A program made the translations under genes and the position numbers. From the NCBI GenBank assembly GCA_933228675.1, contig OW121742.1, forward strand, positions 110,846,242-110,910,241: a DNA stretch of 64,000 nucleotides, read 5' to 3'. This stretch comes from Stomorhina lunata (taxonomy: Eukaryota; Arthropoda; Insecta; Diptera; Rhiniidae). This document shows, one piece after another, positions 1 to 12,300 of this stretch (positions within the stretch are counted from its first letter, which is position 1; the number at the start of each line of letters is the position of its first letter). The notes under the pieces were generated by a model, which was not told the DNA's origin, did not search any database, and saw only the letters and a list, made by a program, of their open reading frames with translations.

Positions 1-42
1 TGAACAAATTTCAAGTAGTTTTGCGATCATTAATCAGTTTTA

Positions 43-372
43 TAGCCTGTTTCACGATTTCGAAAGAAAATCTACTCGAAAGAATGTGAGTAACTCGAAT
101 TCGAATTAATTTTGGTTTCACTATTTCGAAGCCTTTCGTTCGTTTCTATTCGAAAGCAAAATATCAAGTGACTCATTTTGACATTTGCTTTCGTATTGCT
201 GGTAACTTGTTCGAAATAGTGAAACAGAAATTTGTATGAAAATACTTACGTTTTCTTTCGACTTGTTTTTCGACTTATCTTTCGCATAAAATAAAGTTAG
301 TGAAACCAAAAACATATTTCTTTCGTATATGATAAGAAAGAAAGCTTTCGTTCGAGATCGTGGAACAGGCCA
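43..372. mobile_element. Short terminal-inverted-repeat element (MITE-like, about 330 bp)
   Basis: The left end (43-69) and the right end (346-372) form an imperfect inverted repeat: GCCTGTTTCACGA on the left faces TCGTGGAACAGGC on the right, with about four mismatches over 27 bp. The trinucleotide TTA lies immediately outside both ends (40-42 and 373-375), which fits a 3-bp target duplication. A 3-bp TWA duplication with a GGCC-type end is typical of PIF/Harbinger elements, so a non-autonomous member of that group is my inference. Inside, TTTCACTATTTCGAA near 116-130 is repeated inverted near 211-225, so the interior also folds back. No transposase is present; the short minus-strand ORFs here are incidental. 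Confidence 0.6.
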
Positions 373-1002
373 TTAATGTCAGTTTAACCGAAAGAAAAAA
401 AGTTTTCAAAAATTGAAATACTTTATCTCTTACAAAAAACAGAGATTTAATTTGCTTACATTTAATCTTGGAACCGAAAGTCAGATCAAGTTTTCTACTT
501 ACATTTTCACATGAGGTCCTACACGAACCGAAGACTTCATTACAGCAATTGTAGAAATCTGTAATTAAAGAAAACATTTAAACAAATTAATTATTGGAAA
601 TAAGAATTTTGATTTAGGTTTCCTGAAAAGAGTTATTAAGTTTTTAGATATTTTCTTGATTAAAACATTATTCATCATTTTTATAAATTGCTACCCTTCC
701 CTGCCCAACCCTTCTTTCTTCTGAAAACCCCATCAACTTCTTCTTCTCGTCCTTTCCTACCTAGAGATCGATCATTGGGATCCTCTTTAAAGAAGTTTGC
801 CCTAACATGTGTTTCGATTTGAAAATGAACTTATAACGAACTAAATATGTTGCGTCTGTAAGTATGAGCTTGAAGTGAAAAAAGATTGATGTTAGTGGAT
901 TTCTTAATTGGGCGCTACATGTTCAAAAGGTATATTAAATAATGGAAAGGCTTCAACTGCTATTCTTTACAACAAAGAAACCTACTTTTACTACCTATAG
1001 AA
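373..1002. other. AT-rich non-coding stretch, no recognised feature
   Basis: No convincing exon, RNA gene or repeat is visible. The last 30 bases already drift toward the CTATAG repeat of array A (ACCTATAGAAAAC near 1000). Confidence 0.5.
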
Positions 1003-2750
1003 AACTAAATTTTCTATAGAAAAAGTAAATTTTTCTATAGAAAAAGTAAATTTTTCTATAGAAAAAGTAAATTTTTCTATAGAAAAATGTAAATTTTTCT
1101 ATAGAAAAATGTAAATTTTTCTATAGAAAAATGTAAATTTTTCTATAGAAAAATGTAAATTTTTCTATAGAAAAATGTAAATTTTTCTATAGAAAAATGT
1201 AAATTTTTCTATAGAAAAATGTAAATTTTTCTATAGAAAAATGTAAATTTTTCTATAGAAAAATGTAAATTTTTCTATAGAAAAATGTAAATTTTTCTAT
1301 AGAAAAATGTAAATTTTTCTATAAAAAAATGTAAATTTTTCTATAGAAAAATGTAAATTTTTCTATAGAAAAATGTAAATTTTTCTTTAGAAAAATGTAA
1401 ATTTTTCTATAGAAAAATGTAAATTTTTCTATAGAAAAATGTAAATTTTTCTATAGAAAAATGTAAATTTTTCTATAGAAAAATGTAAATTTTTCTATAG
1501 AAAAATGTAAATTTTTCTATAGAAAAATGTAAATTTTTCTATAGAAAAATGTAAATTTTTCTATAGAAAAATGTAAATTTTTCTATAGAAAAATGTAAAT
1601 TTTTCTATAGAAAAATGTAAATTTTTCTATAGAAAAATGTAAATTTTTCTATAGAAAAATGTAAATTTTTCTATAGAAAAATGTAAATTTTTCTATAGAA
1701 AAATATAAATTTTTCTATAGAAAAATGTAAATTTTTCTATAGAAAAATGTAAATTTTTCTATAGAAAAATGTAAATTTTTCTATAGAAAAATGTAAATTT
1801 TTCTATAGAAAAATGTAAATTTTTCTATAGAAAAATGTAAATTTTTCTATAGAAAAATGTAAATTTTTCTATAGAAAAATGTAAATTTTTCTATAGAAAA
1901 ATGTAAATTTTTCTATAGAAAAATGTAAATTTTTCTATAGAAAAATGTAAATTTTTCTATAGAAAAATGTAAATTTTTCTATAGAAAAATGTAAATTTTT
2001 CTATATAAAAATGTAAATTTTTCTATAGAAAAATGTAAATTTTTCTATAGAAAAATGTAAATTTTTCTATAGAAAAATGTAAATTTTTCTATAGAAAAAT
2101 GTAAATTTTTCTATAGAAAAATGTAAATTTTTCTATAGAAAAATGTAAATTTTTCTATAGAAAAATGTAAATTTTTCTATAGAAAAATGTAAATTTTTCT
2201 ATAGAAAAATGTAAATTTTTCTATAGAAAAATGTAAATTTTTCTAAAGAAAAATGTAAATTTTTCTATAGAAAAATGTAAATTTTTCTATAGAAAAATGT
2301 AAATTTTTCTATAGAAAAATGTAAATTTTTCTATAGAAAAATGTAAATTTTTCTATAGAAAAATGTAAATTTTTCTATAGAAAAATGTAAATTTTTCTAT
2401 AGAAAAATGTAAATTTTTCTATAGAAAAATGTAAGTTTTTCTATAGAAAAATGTAAGTTTTTCTATAGAAAAATGTAAGTTTTTCTATAGAAAAATGTAA
2501 GTTTTTCTATAGAAAAATGTAAGTTTTTCTATAGAAAAATGTAAGTTTTTCTATAGAAAAATGTAAGTTTTTCTATAGAAAAATGTAAGTTTTTCTATAG
2601 AAAAATTTAAGTTTTTCTATAGAAAAATGTAAGTTTTTCTATAGAAAAATGTAAGTTTTTCTATAGAAAAATGTAAGTTTTTCTATAGAAAAATGTAAGT
2701 TTTTCTATAGAAAATGTAAGTTTTTCTATAGAAAAATGTAAATTTTTCTA
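1003..2750. repeat. Array A1: 21/22-bp tandem satellite with CTATAG palindrome core
   Basis: The constant core TTTTTCTATAGAAAAA is joined by a short linker. The first three or four units have period 21 (linker GTAAA); from about 1085 the period is 22 (linker TGTAAA). About 75 near-identical 22-bp copies follow. From about 2434 to 2740 the linker is TGTAAG in a block of consecutive units. Isolated single-base variants (for example TTCTTTAG near 1385 and TTCTAAAG near 2245) are scattered. The array ends at a short irregular junction near 2750-2768. This is satellite-type sequence with no coding potential. Confidence 0.97.
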
Positions 2751-2764
2751 TAAAAAAAAGGAAA

Positions 2765-4200
2765 TACATTTTTCTATAGAAAAATTTAAATTTTTCTTTA
2801 GAAAAATTTACATTTTTCTTTAGAAAAATTTACATTTTTCTATAGAAAAATTTACATTTTTCTATAGAAAAATTTACATTTTTCTATAGAAAAATTTACA
2901 TTTTTCTATAGAAAAATTTACATTTTTCTATAGAAAAATTTACATTTTTCTATAGAAAAATTTACATTTTTCTATAGAAAAATTTACATTTTTCTATAGA
3001 AAAATTTACATTTTTCTATAGAAAAATTTACATTTTTCTATAGAAAAATTTACATTTTTCTATAGAAAAATTTACATTTTTCTTTAGAAAAATTTACATT
3101 TTTCTATAGAAAAATTTACATTTTTCTATAGAAAAATTTACATTTTTCTATAGAAAAATTTACATTTTTCTATAGAAAAATTTACATTTTTCTATAGAAA
3201 AATTTACATTTTTCTATAGAAAAATTTACATTTTTCTATAGAAAAATTTACATTTTTCTATAGAAAAATTTACATTTTTCTATAGAAAAATTTACATTTT
3301 TCTATAGAAAAATTTACATTTTTCTATAGAAAAATTTACATTTTTCTATAGAAAAATTTACATTTTTCTATAGAAAAATTTACATTTTTCTATAGAAAAA
3401 TTTACATTTTTCTATAGAAAAATTTACATTTTTCTATAGAAAAATTTACATTTTTCTATAGAAAAATTTACATTTTTCTATAGAAAAATTTACATTTTTC
3501 TATAGAAAAATTTACATTTTTCTATAGAAAAATTTACATTTTTCTATAGAAAAATTTACATTTTTCTATAGAAAAATTTACATTTTTCTATAGAAAAATT
3601 TACATTTTTCTATAGAAAAATTTACATTTTTCTATAGAAAAATTTACATTTTTCTATAGAAAAATTTACATTTTTCTATAGAAAAATTTACATTTTTCTA
3701 TAGAAAAATTTACATTTTTCTATAGAAAAATTTACATTTTTCTATAGAAAAATTTACATTTTTCTATAGAAAAATTTACATTTTTCTATAGAAAAATTTA
3801 CATTTTTCTATAGAAAAATTTACATTTTTCTATAGAAAAATTTACATTTTTCTATAGAAAAATTTACATTTTTCTATAGAAAAATTTACATTTTTCTATA
3901 GAAAAATTTACATTTTTCTATAGAAAAATTTACATTTTTCTATAGAAAAATTTACATTTTTCTATAGAAAAATTTACATTTTTCTATAGAAAAATTTACA
4001 TTTTTCTATAGAAAAATTTACATTTTTCTATAGAAAAATTTACATTTTTCTATAGAAAAATTTACATTTTTCTATAGAAAAATTTACATTTTTCTATAGA
4101 AAAATTTACATTTTTCTATAGAAAAATTTACATTTTTCTATAGAAAAATTTACATTTTTCTATAGAAAAATTTACATTTTTCTATAGAAAAATATAAGTT
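2765..4200. repeat. Array A2: the same 22-bp satellite, inverted relative to A1
   Basis: The period is 22 bp with linker TTTACA between cores, which is the exact reverse complement of the A1 linker TGTAAA. About 65 copies run from the junction to 4195. With A1 it forms an inverted repeat with arms of about 1.4 kb separated by fewer than 20 bases. The TGTAAG variant seen in A1 next to the junction has no counterpart here: all units carry the A-type linker. The first two or three units near the junction have CTTTAG instead of CTATAG. Confidence 0.97.
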
Positions 4201-4643
4201 TTCAATAGAAAAACTTCCTTTTATATTGATTTCGATTTCATAATGATCGTGATCGTCGTCAAGTTTATTTCGGATATACATCGATCAAACCAGAAACGAT
4301 TTATTTGTAATTATTTTGTATATAAATATTGATGCATCCTAATGCCTAAATATTGCCTAAGCCCCAAGATTTCTTAATCTTCCCTGTGATCTTAATTGCA
4401 TTCTGCTCCCCCAAACACCTGTCTAACCTAATTCCCTAATATTGAGCCCATTCCGAAAAGAAATATCCAAATATTCTTCACACTTTCAACGATTGCTTAA
4501 AGTATCTTAAATGATTAATTTATGGCCGAATAACACTTGGCCCCTAGTGTAGGGTAAATGTGGGATCTTGCCTTCTTTCCTTTCCTCCTCTTTCCACTTC
4601 ATTTTCATAATCTAAAACTTGTTGTTTTTGCTTTTATATTTTT
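4201..4643. other. Unique AT-rich spacer
   Basis: Ordinary low-GC intergenic or intronic sequence between array A2 and the interspersed element. No repeats, exons or RNA genes are recognised. Confidence 0.4.
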
Positions 4644-4778
4644 ATACCCTTCACCAATAGGTGAAAGGGTATTATAAGTTTGTGATTCCGTTTGTAATTT
4701 TTTTATTAGTGATCGTAGACCCCATAAAAATTATACCGATCGACTCAGAATCGGGAGGAGAATCGATTAAGCGATGTC

Positions 4779-4810
<32 letters not shown>

Positions 4811-7278
4811 CGTCTGTCTGTCTGTCTGTTGAAATCAAGTTTCTGAAGCCCCTGGAGGATGGACTTACATAAATTATATATCAGATTTTAGGAAATTCTC
4901 CCGCAATGAACGCTATTAAATTTCATTAAAATCGGTTTATAAACACCGAAAATATCGAAAAAATACCAAAAATTAGACGAAAATTTTAAAATTTTTGATT
5001 GAAACACACTTTTAAATAACAAGAGAAAAAAGATACTCCTGGTGTACATGTGATAATATGTTATATATCAGATTGTAGGAAATATTTTCCCAAAGCACTC
5101 TGTAAAATTTTATCAAAATCGGTCCATAAACAACTGAGATATTGCCAAAACACTAAATTTTATGTATCGCAAATTGCCCAAAGTACGCATTAGGGAATGT
5201 TTGTTGAAAAAATGAAATGCAGAAATAGGAAAAAACCATCCTCCTTTAGCACGGACATACGTACATTTTATATCAGATTTTAGGAAATTCCCCCACCAAG
5301 CACGTTATTAAATTTTATCAAAAGCGGTCCATAAACAATTGAGATATCGCAATAACACTACATTTGATGTACAGCAAATTGCCCAAAGTACGTGTCTAAG
5401 AAATTTTGTTTACATTTTGTAAGTATTGTTTCAGCGATATCTCAGGTGTTTATGGACCGATTGTGATGAAATTTGACATCGTTCTTTATGGGAGGATTTT
5501 CTAAAATCTGATATATATACTCCACAAATCTGATTATGAATACCATTCAAATTGTACCGATCAACTCTGAATCGGCACAAGAATCGATTTCGCGACCTCC
5601 GTCCGTCTGTCCGTCCGTCTGTTTGTTTGCCCGTCCGTCCGTCTGTTTGTTTGTCCGTCCGTCTACATGTCCGTCCGTCTACCTGTCTGTCCTTTTTTCT
5701 GTTGTAGTCAAGTTTTTGGAGCTCCTGTTTTGTCGATATCTCAGATGTTTATTTTGATGAAGTTTAATAGTGTCCTTCGCAGGGGATTATCTAAATCCTG
5801 ATGCATTCTGTAATTTGTGGTAGATATAATTTAGCGTTTAAGCGATGGTGTTTTGAACGACAATGAAATGAAATTCAGGGTGGGACAATTCAGGAGCTCC
5901 ACAAATCTGGTTTTATTTAGCAGACAGGCACACTGCATTTATCTTAATTTTGTGTCTGACTTTTGAACATTATGATAACATTTGAGAATGTATTATATAT
6001 CAAATTATAGGTAATCTTCCTAGGAAGTACAAAAATGCAGCTGATTACATGATATCCATTCAAAACCTACATATGTATGTAAGTATCTCACATATCAACA
6101 AAAATTTAAATTTTTTAATTGCAATTGGGAGAAATCCGTTCACGTTTGATAATTGATTCCGTATAACTTCGCCTAAGGCAATCTCTTAGTAGCTAATAAG
6201 TGACAAATTATAATAGATACGATGATGACATTTAGTATAAAGACGTTGTACAATATTGATATTCAGGACAATAGCGCCTAAAATAAACTTTCTAGAGGTA
6301 CAACATTTGACAAAAGTATTTCTGATCTCTTGAAAAGTTCGATATTGAAAATGGGCGAGCTCTATTCACATTTAGTGAAATCTCCCACATAAACCAGACC
6401 GGGAATCGATTTAATGCTGATAAATTAAATCATAATAAAATTGCACAAAGAACTAGAGCAAAACTTTCCAAACATCCATCGGACAGATCGAAAGAACTAA
6501 ACATCCCAAATATTATTGATGAAGTGTTCATTTTAATTAATTAACTAACTTCAAATTAATAAGTAAACTTTTCCGACAAAGCTGATAACCATCCATTCAA
6601 AAGCTATATATTTCACGTATGTATCTAAAACTAAGAGTGTATACCCTATAATTTGAAGGCTTGTATACATTGACAATCATTGTTAAAGCTTTGACCTAAA
6701 TCAGTCCGCTAACTTCAGAGTTTTACATAACTAATCAAGAACTTTTACTAGTTGGATAATTCGTACGAATTAAAGTGCACAACCCTCACTGGGCACAGCG
6801 TTTTTGGGTTGCATGTCAGAATACTTAAACTTCATCAAATCGATGTGCTATTGCAAATGTAAGGGCATCTACATTTTGAAGCATCTTTTCTGCATGGTTT
6901 ATCTGGTCTATCGAACTTTATTAAATGTTCGTAAAATATGTGTCTATTTTATTTCGAAGCTACTGGCTGGCTTAAATATGCATTCTCTACTTGTAGTCTA
7001 GTAATCATTATCTTTCACAAAGGGACCACTTTAGAACCCAAGTGAAGCTTCCCTAGACATCAGCCACCTGCCCAACCTAACCTTTGGGTGCATAACTATT
7101 CTAGATGAGGACGCCACCGAAAAGGTTTTCGTTTTCCGACTCTTAACTTTGAAGACTCTTTGCATATAATACTAGTATAACCAAATATTGCTACGAATTA
7201 CATTAAGTACTTTTGGAACACCATTGGTGAAGGGTATCCAAGATTCGGCAAAGCCGAATATACCACTCTTACTTGTTT
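4644..7278 (+). mobile_element. Interspersed non-autonomous element with TATACCC hairpin and GTCCGTCTG tracts
   Basis: The 5' end is a hairpin (ATACCCTTCACC, then GGTGAAAGGGTAT, 4644-4672). The same 15 bases (ATACCCTTCACCAAT, 4644-4658) recur inverted at 7223-7237. The 3' end carries a small palindrome, ATTCGGC-AAA-GCCGAAT (7243-7259), then ACTCTTACTTGTTT. A CTGTCTGT/CCGTCCGT microsatellite lies at 4776-4830, and a second diverged copy of that module at 5536-5700, each preceded by a similar CCGATC-ACTC block. The block ATCGGTCCATAAACAA occurs three times on the plus strand (near 4930, 5118 and 5320) and inverted near 5440. From general knowledge this architecture resembles the small interspersed elements common in flies (INE-1/DINE, Helitron-related), but I cannot fix the family. 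The ORFs inside (61 and 73 aa, Ser/Val/Cys-rich) are translations of the microsatellite. Confidence 0.75.
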
Positions 7279-7655
7279 ATAGAGTGTTTATGCGTAATAA
7301 ATTTAGTTTGTTGTTGTTTTTGTGCGTTTCGGTCGATCGTCTTCCTCAACTTGCGCGTTCCGCACGGTCTATGAAATTTACATGCGGCATGCAAATCTAC
7401 TTATGTCTTGTATCGGAGTCACAAATGTAATTTTTTGTTTTGGTATTTATTTTATGCGTTACAAGTGTCACAAGTATCTGGTAGTGATTTTGGTGTGGTG
7501 AAATTATAGCTATTGAAGAAGGGAAGTATAGCTAAGGGCAGGTGCTGGTTGAAGTCTAAGAAATTGTAAAATGATGAGAACTTTAAGTGCCTAGAGCAAA
7601 ATGATCGGAAATTGTTTAAATGATTGGAAATTGAACTTCTAAACCAATTTTGGCC
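7279..7655. other. Unique spacer, no recognised feature
   Basis: Mostly AT-rich, with a slightly GC-richer patch around 7320-7400. Nothing identifiable. Confidence 0.35.
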
Positions 7656-8365
7656 AAATGAAGAGCAATTGTATAGAGCGGATATCAATTGAGGATCCTT
7701 CATGCCGGATCTTCAATAGCCAACCCTGTTCTAAACGGTCTTGTAGTCATTTGAAAGTCCACTCATTGGTCTTGGACTATTATATAGAGCGCTTTTCAAA
7801 TGAAGAGCAATTGTATAGAGCGGATATCAATTGAGGATCCTTCATGCCGGATCTTCAATAGCCAACCCTGTTCTAAACGGTCTTGTAGTCATTTGAAAGT
7901 CCACTCATTGGTCTTGGACTATTATATAGAGCGCTTTTCAAATGAAGAGCAATTGTATAGAGCGGATATCAATTGAGGATCCTTCATGCCGGATCTTCAA
8001 TAGCCAACCCTGTTCTAAACGGTCTTGTAGTCATTTGAAAGTCCACTCATTGGTCTTGGACTATTATATAGAGCGCTTTTCAAATGAAGAGCAATTGTAT
8101 AGAGCGGATATCAATTGAGGATCCTTCATGCCGGATCTTCAATAGCCAACCCTGTTCTAAACGGTCTTGTAGTCATTTGAAAGTCCACTCATTGGTCTTG
8201 GACTATTATATAGAGCGCTTTTCAAATGAAGAGCAATTGTATAGAGCGGATATCAATTGAGGATCCTTCATGCCGGATCTTCAATTGCCAACCCTGTTCT
8301 AAACGATCTTGTAGTCATTTGAAAGTCCACACATTGGTCTTGGACTATTGTATAGAGTGCTTTTC
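7656..8365. repeat. 142-bp tandem repeat, five copies
   Basis: Units start at 7656, 7798, 7940, 8082 and 8224, exactly 142 bp apart. The first four look identical over long stretches; the fifth begins to diverge (CAATTGCC, ACGATC). Each unit contains two versions of a TATAGAGCG..TATCAATT segment, so the 142-bp unit looks like a shorter ancestral unit plus a roughly 30-bp internal duplication. Confidence 0.95.
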
Positions 8366-8750
8366 AACTGTAGATCCTTCATACCGGATCTTCAATGGCC
8401 AACCTTGTTCTAAACGAACTTGTAGTCTTTTAAAAGTACATTCATTGATCTCGGACTATTGTATATAGCTCTTATCAACTGTTTATACTTCATACCGGAT
8501 TTTCAATGGCCAACCTTGTTCTAAACGGACTTGTAGTCTCTAAAAGGTCCACTTATTGATCTCAGACTATTTTATAGAGCGCTTAACAACTGTAGATTCT
8601 TCATACCGGATCTTCAATGGCCAACCTTGTTCTAAACGGACTTGTAGTCTCTTAAAAGTCCACTTACTGATCTCGTACTATTGTATAGAGCGCTTATCAA
8701 TTGTAGGTCCTTCATATCGCAACTTCAATTGATAAAAGCTCTATTTAATA
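8366..8750. repeat. Diverged short-form units of the 142-bp repeat
   Basis: Three to four further units of about 112-120 bp follow the 142-bp block. They share the CTTCATACCGGATCTTCAAT, CCAACCTTGTTCTAAACG and GGACTTGTAGTCT blocks but lack the extra 30 bp. They differ from each other far more than the 142-bp copies do, so they appear to be the older form. Confidence 0.85.
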
Positions 8751-9309
8751 CCCCCAGATCAATGTGAGTACTCTTTCTAGATTCTAGAGTAAAACTCGAT
8801 CTTTGCAAAAGAAACTCTTATCCCAAATTAGACTCTTTTAAAATTTTTAATATTCACGATCTCTTGTCTTCGAATACCATCCCCTTTTGCCTACTCTCTG
8901 CAAAGCATTCAACTGCGATCATGTTTTTACCAAATAACTTGTGGCTTCACTTATTTATTTTTTTCCGTCCGTTTTAACATGTTAAAGTACTAAATCATAC
9001 AACGAAAAAAAAAAAAAATAGAAATTTAAGTACTTGTACTCCACCATCAACGATCGATATATATGACTTGATATGAATGAATGATCGTCCAGATTTGCAT
9101 ACCATAAGTGACTCTGGCTGTGTTTCAAAGTGTTATTAAGTTTTTTAGATGTTTTACTTAGATGATTTCCAATTACAAGTTACAATTACAAATAAAATTG
9201 GAAAAACATTTTATGGACTTGTTAGATGACTTGTCAGGTATAAGAAATTTCGAAAGATCAGTGGGAAATTTTCAAATTTACTGTTTGAACACGAGTGTTA
9301 AGAGCTGTT
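8751..9309. other. Unique spacer
   Basis: Low-GC sequence with an A13-type run near 9005. No exon or RNA gene is recognised. Confidence 0.35.
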
Positions 9310-12300
9310 TTTCAAAAATTTTTCTATAGAAAATTTTTTTATCAAACATTTTTCAATAGAAAATTTTTTGATAAAAAAATTTTTTTATCAAAAATTTTTC
9401 TATAAAAAATTTTTCTAGAGATAAAATATCAAAAATTTTTGTACAAAAATTTTTTTTATCAAAAATTGTTATATTTTTCTATAGAAATTTTCTATAGAAA
9501 AATTTTTCTATAAAAAATTTTTCTAGAGAAAATATTTTATCAGAAATTTTTGTATAAAAATTTTTTTTATCAAAAATTGTTATATTTTTCTATAGAAAAT
9601 TTTTTTATAAAAAATTTTTCTATAGAAAATTTTTTTCCAAAAATTTGTCTATAGAAAATTTTTTTTATCAAAATTTTTTCTAAAGTAAATTTGTTTATCA
9701 AAAATTGTTCTATATTTTTTTTAACAAAAATTTTTCTACAGAAAATTTTTTCATCAAAAATATTTCTATGGAAAATTTTTTATTAAAAATTTTTCTATTT
9801 TTTTATTAAAAATTTTTTTTATTAAAAATTTTTTTATGAAACATTTTTTTATAGAAGTTTTTTTTTATCAAAACTTTTTATATAGAAAATTTTCTATCAA
9901 AAATGTTTCTATGGAAATTTTTTTTATCAAAAATTTTTCTATAGAAAATTTTTATATCAAAAATTTTTCTATAGAAAATGTGTCTATGGAAAATTTTTTT
10001 AACAAAAATTTTTCTATAGAAAATTTTTTTAACAAAATTTTTCTATAGAAAATTTTTTTAACAAAAATTTTTTTATAGAAAATTTTTTTAACAAAAATTT
10101 TTCTATAGAAAATTTTTTATACAAAAATTTTTTTATCAAAATTTTTTCTTTAGAAATTTTTTGTTATCAAGGTTTTTTCTTTAGAAAATTTCTTTATCAA
10201 AAATTTTTCTATAGAAAATTTTTTCATCAAAAATTTGACTATAGAAAATGTTTTTTTATCAAAAATTTTTCTATGGAAAAGTTTTTATCAAAAAGTTTTC
10301 TATTAAAGATTTGTTTGTCAACATTTTTTGTTTAGAAATTTTTTTTATCAAAACTTTTTCTATTGAAAATTTTTATCCAACATTTTTCTATAAACAATTT
10401 TTTTATCCAAAATTTTTCTATAGAAAATTTTTTTATCAAAAATTTTTCTATAAAAAATTTTTCTATATAAAACATTTTATCAAAAATTTTTGTATAAAAA
10501 ATTTTTTAGTCAAAAATTTTTTAATCAAATACTTTTATATTTTTTTTGTAAAAAAATTAGTTTATCAAAAATTTTTCCGTAAAAAATTTGTTTTTCAAAA
10601 ATTTTTCTATAAAAAATATTTTTATCAAAATTTTTGCTTTAGAAATTTTTTTTATCAAAACTTTTTAATAGAAAATTTTTTTAACAAAAATTTTTCAATG
10701 GAAAATTTTTTATCAAAAATTTTTTAATAAAAAAATTTTTATTTTTTTTTTAAATTTATTTATCATTTTTTATATATAATTTTAAATTTATTTATAAAAA
10801 ATTTTTCTATGGAAAATATTTTTTATAGAAAATTTTTTTATAAAAAATTTTTTTATCAAAAATTTTTCTTTATAAAATTTTTTTATCAAAGTTTTTTCTT
10901 TCGATTTTTTTCAAAACTTTTTTTATAGAACATTTTTTATCAAAAATTTTTGTAAACAAATTTAAAATTTGATAAACAAATTAAAAAAAAAAAATTTTAC
11001 TAAAAAATTTTCTATAGAAAAATTTTTGATAAAAAAATTTTCTATAGAAAAATATTTGATAAGAAAATTTGCTATAGAAAAATTTTTATTAAAAAAAATT
11101 CTATTAAAAATTTTCTATAGAAAAATTTTTGTTGAAAAAGTTTTCTATAGAAAAATTTTTGATAAAAAAAAATTTATATAGAAAAATTGTTGATAAAAAA
11201 AATTTTCTTTAGAAAAATTTTTGATAAACAAAATTTCTATAGAAAAATTTTTGATAAAAAAAATTTTCTCTAGAAAAACTTTTGATAAAATAATTTTCTA
11301 TAAAAAAATTTTTGTTAAAAAAAATTTTCTTTAGAAAAATTTTTGATAAAAAAAATTTTCTCTAGAAAATTTTTTGATAAAAAATTTTCTATAGAAAAAT
11401 TTTTGATAAAAAAATTTTCTTAAGCAAATTTTTTGATAAAAAAATTTTCTATAGAAAAATTTTTGAAAAAAAAATTTTCTATACAAAGATTTTCTATAGG
11501 AAACTTTTTGATAAAAAAATTTTCTATTAGAAAATTTTTTTTATCAAATACTTTTTTTATTATCGAAAATTGTTCTATATTTTTTGTATCAAAAAATTTT
11601 CTATAGAAAATTTTTTATACAAAAATTTTTCTATAGAAAATTTTTTTTATCAAAATTTTTCTATAGAAAATTTTTGTTATCAAAATTTTTTCTATAGAAC
11701 ATTTTTTATTAAAAATTTTTATTTCATCAAAAATTTTTCTATGGGAAATTTTTTTATCAAAAATTTTTCTATAGAAATTTTTTTTTAACAAAATTTTTTC
11801 TTTAGAAAATTTTTATATCAATATTTTATCTTTAGAAAATTTTTTATCAAAAATTTTTCAATAGAAAATTTTTTTATCAAAATTTTTGATAAAAATTTTT
11901 CTATAGATAAATTTTTGATAAAAAGTTTTCTAATGGAAAATTGTTGATAAAAAAATTTTCTAAAGAAAATATTTTGATAAACAAATTTTTAAAGAAAAAT
12001 GTTTACTAAAAAATTTTCTATAGAAAAATATTTGATAAGAAAATTTGCTATAGAAAAATTTTTATTAAAAAAAATTCTATTAAAAATTTTCTATAGAAAA
12101 ATTTTTGTTGAAAAAGTTTTCTATAGAAAAATTTTTGATAAAAAAAAATTTATATAGAAAAATTGTTGATAAAAAAAATTTTCTTTAGAAAAATTTTTGA
12201 TAAACAAAATTTCTATAGAAAAATTTTTGATAAAAAAAATTTTCTCTAGAAAATTTTTTGATAAAAAATTTTCTATAGAAAAATTTTTGATAAAAAAATT

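Noticed and set aside
1003..4200. CTATAG core as a MEF2 or CArG-box site
   Set aside because: MEF2 needs CTA-W4-TAG (10 bp) and SRF needs CC-W6-GG; the 6-bp CTATAG fits neither.
1003..4200. Core as a heat-shock element
   Set aside because: Heat-shock elements need TTC and GAA two bases apart; here they are four apart.
4661..5757. Two short ORFs rich in SVCLSV / RPSVC
   Set aside because: They are translations of CTGT/CCGT microsatellites inside a mobile element.
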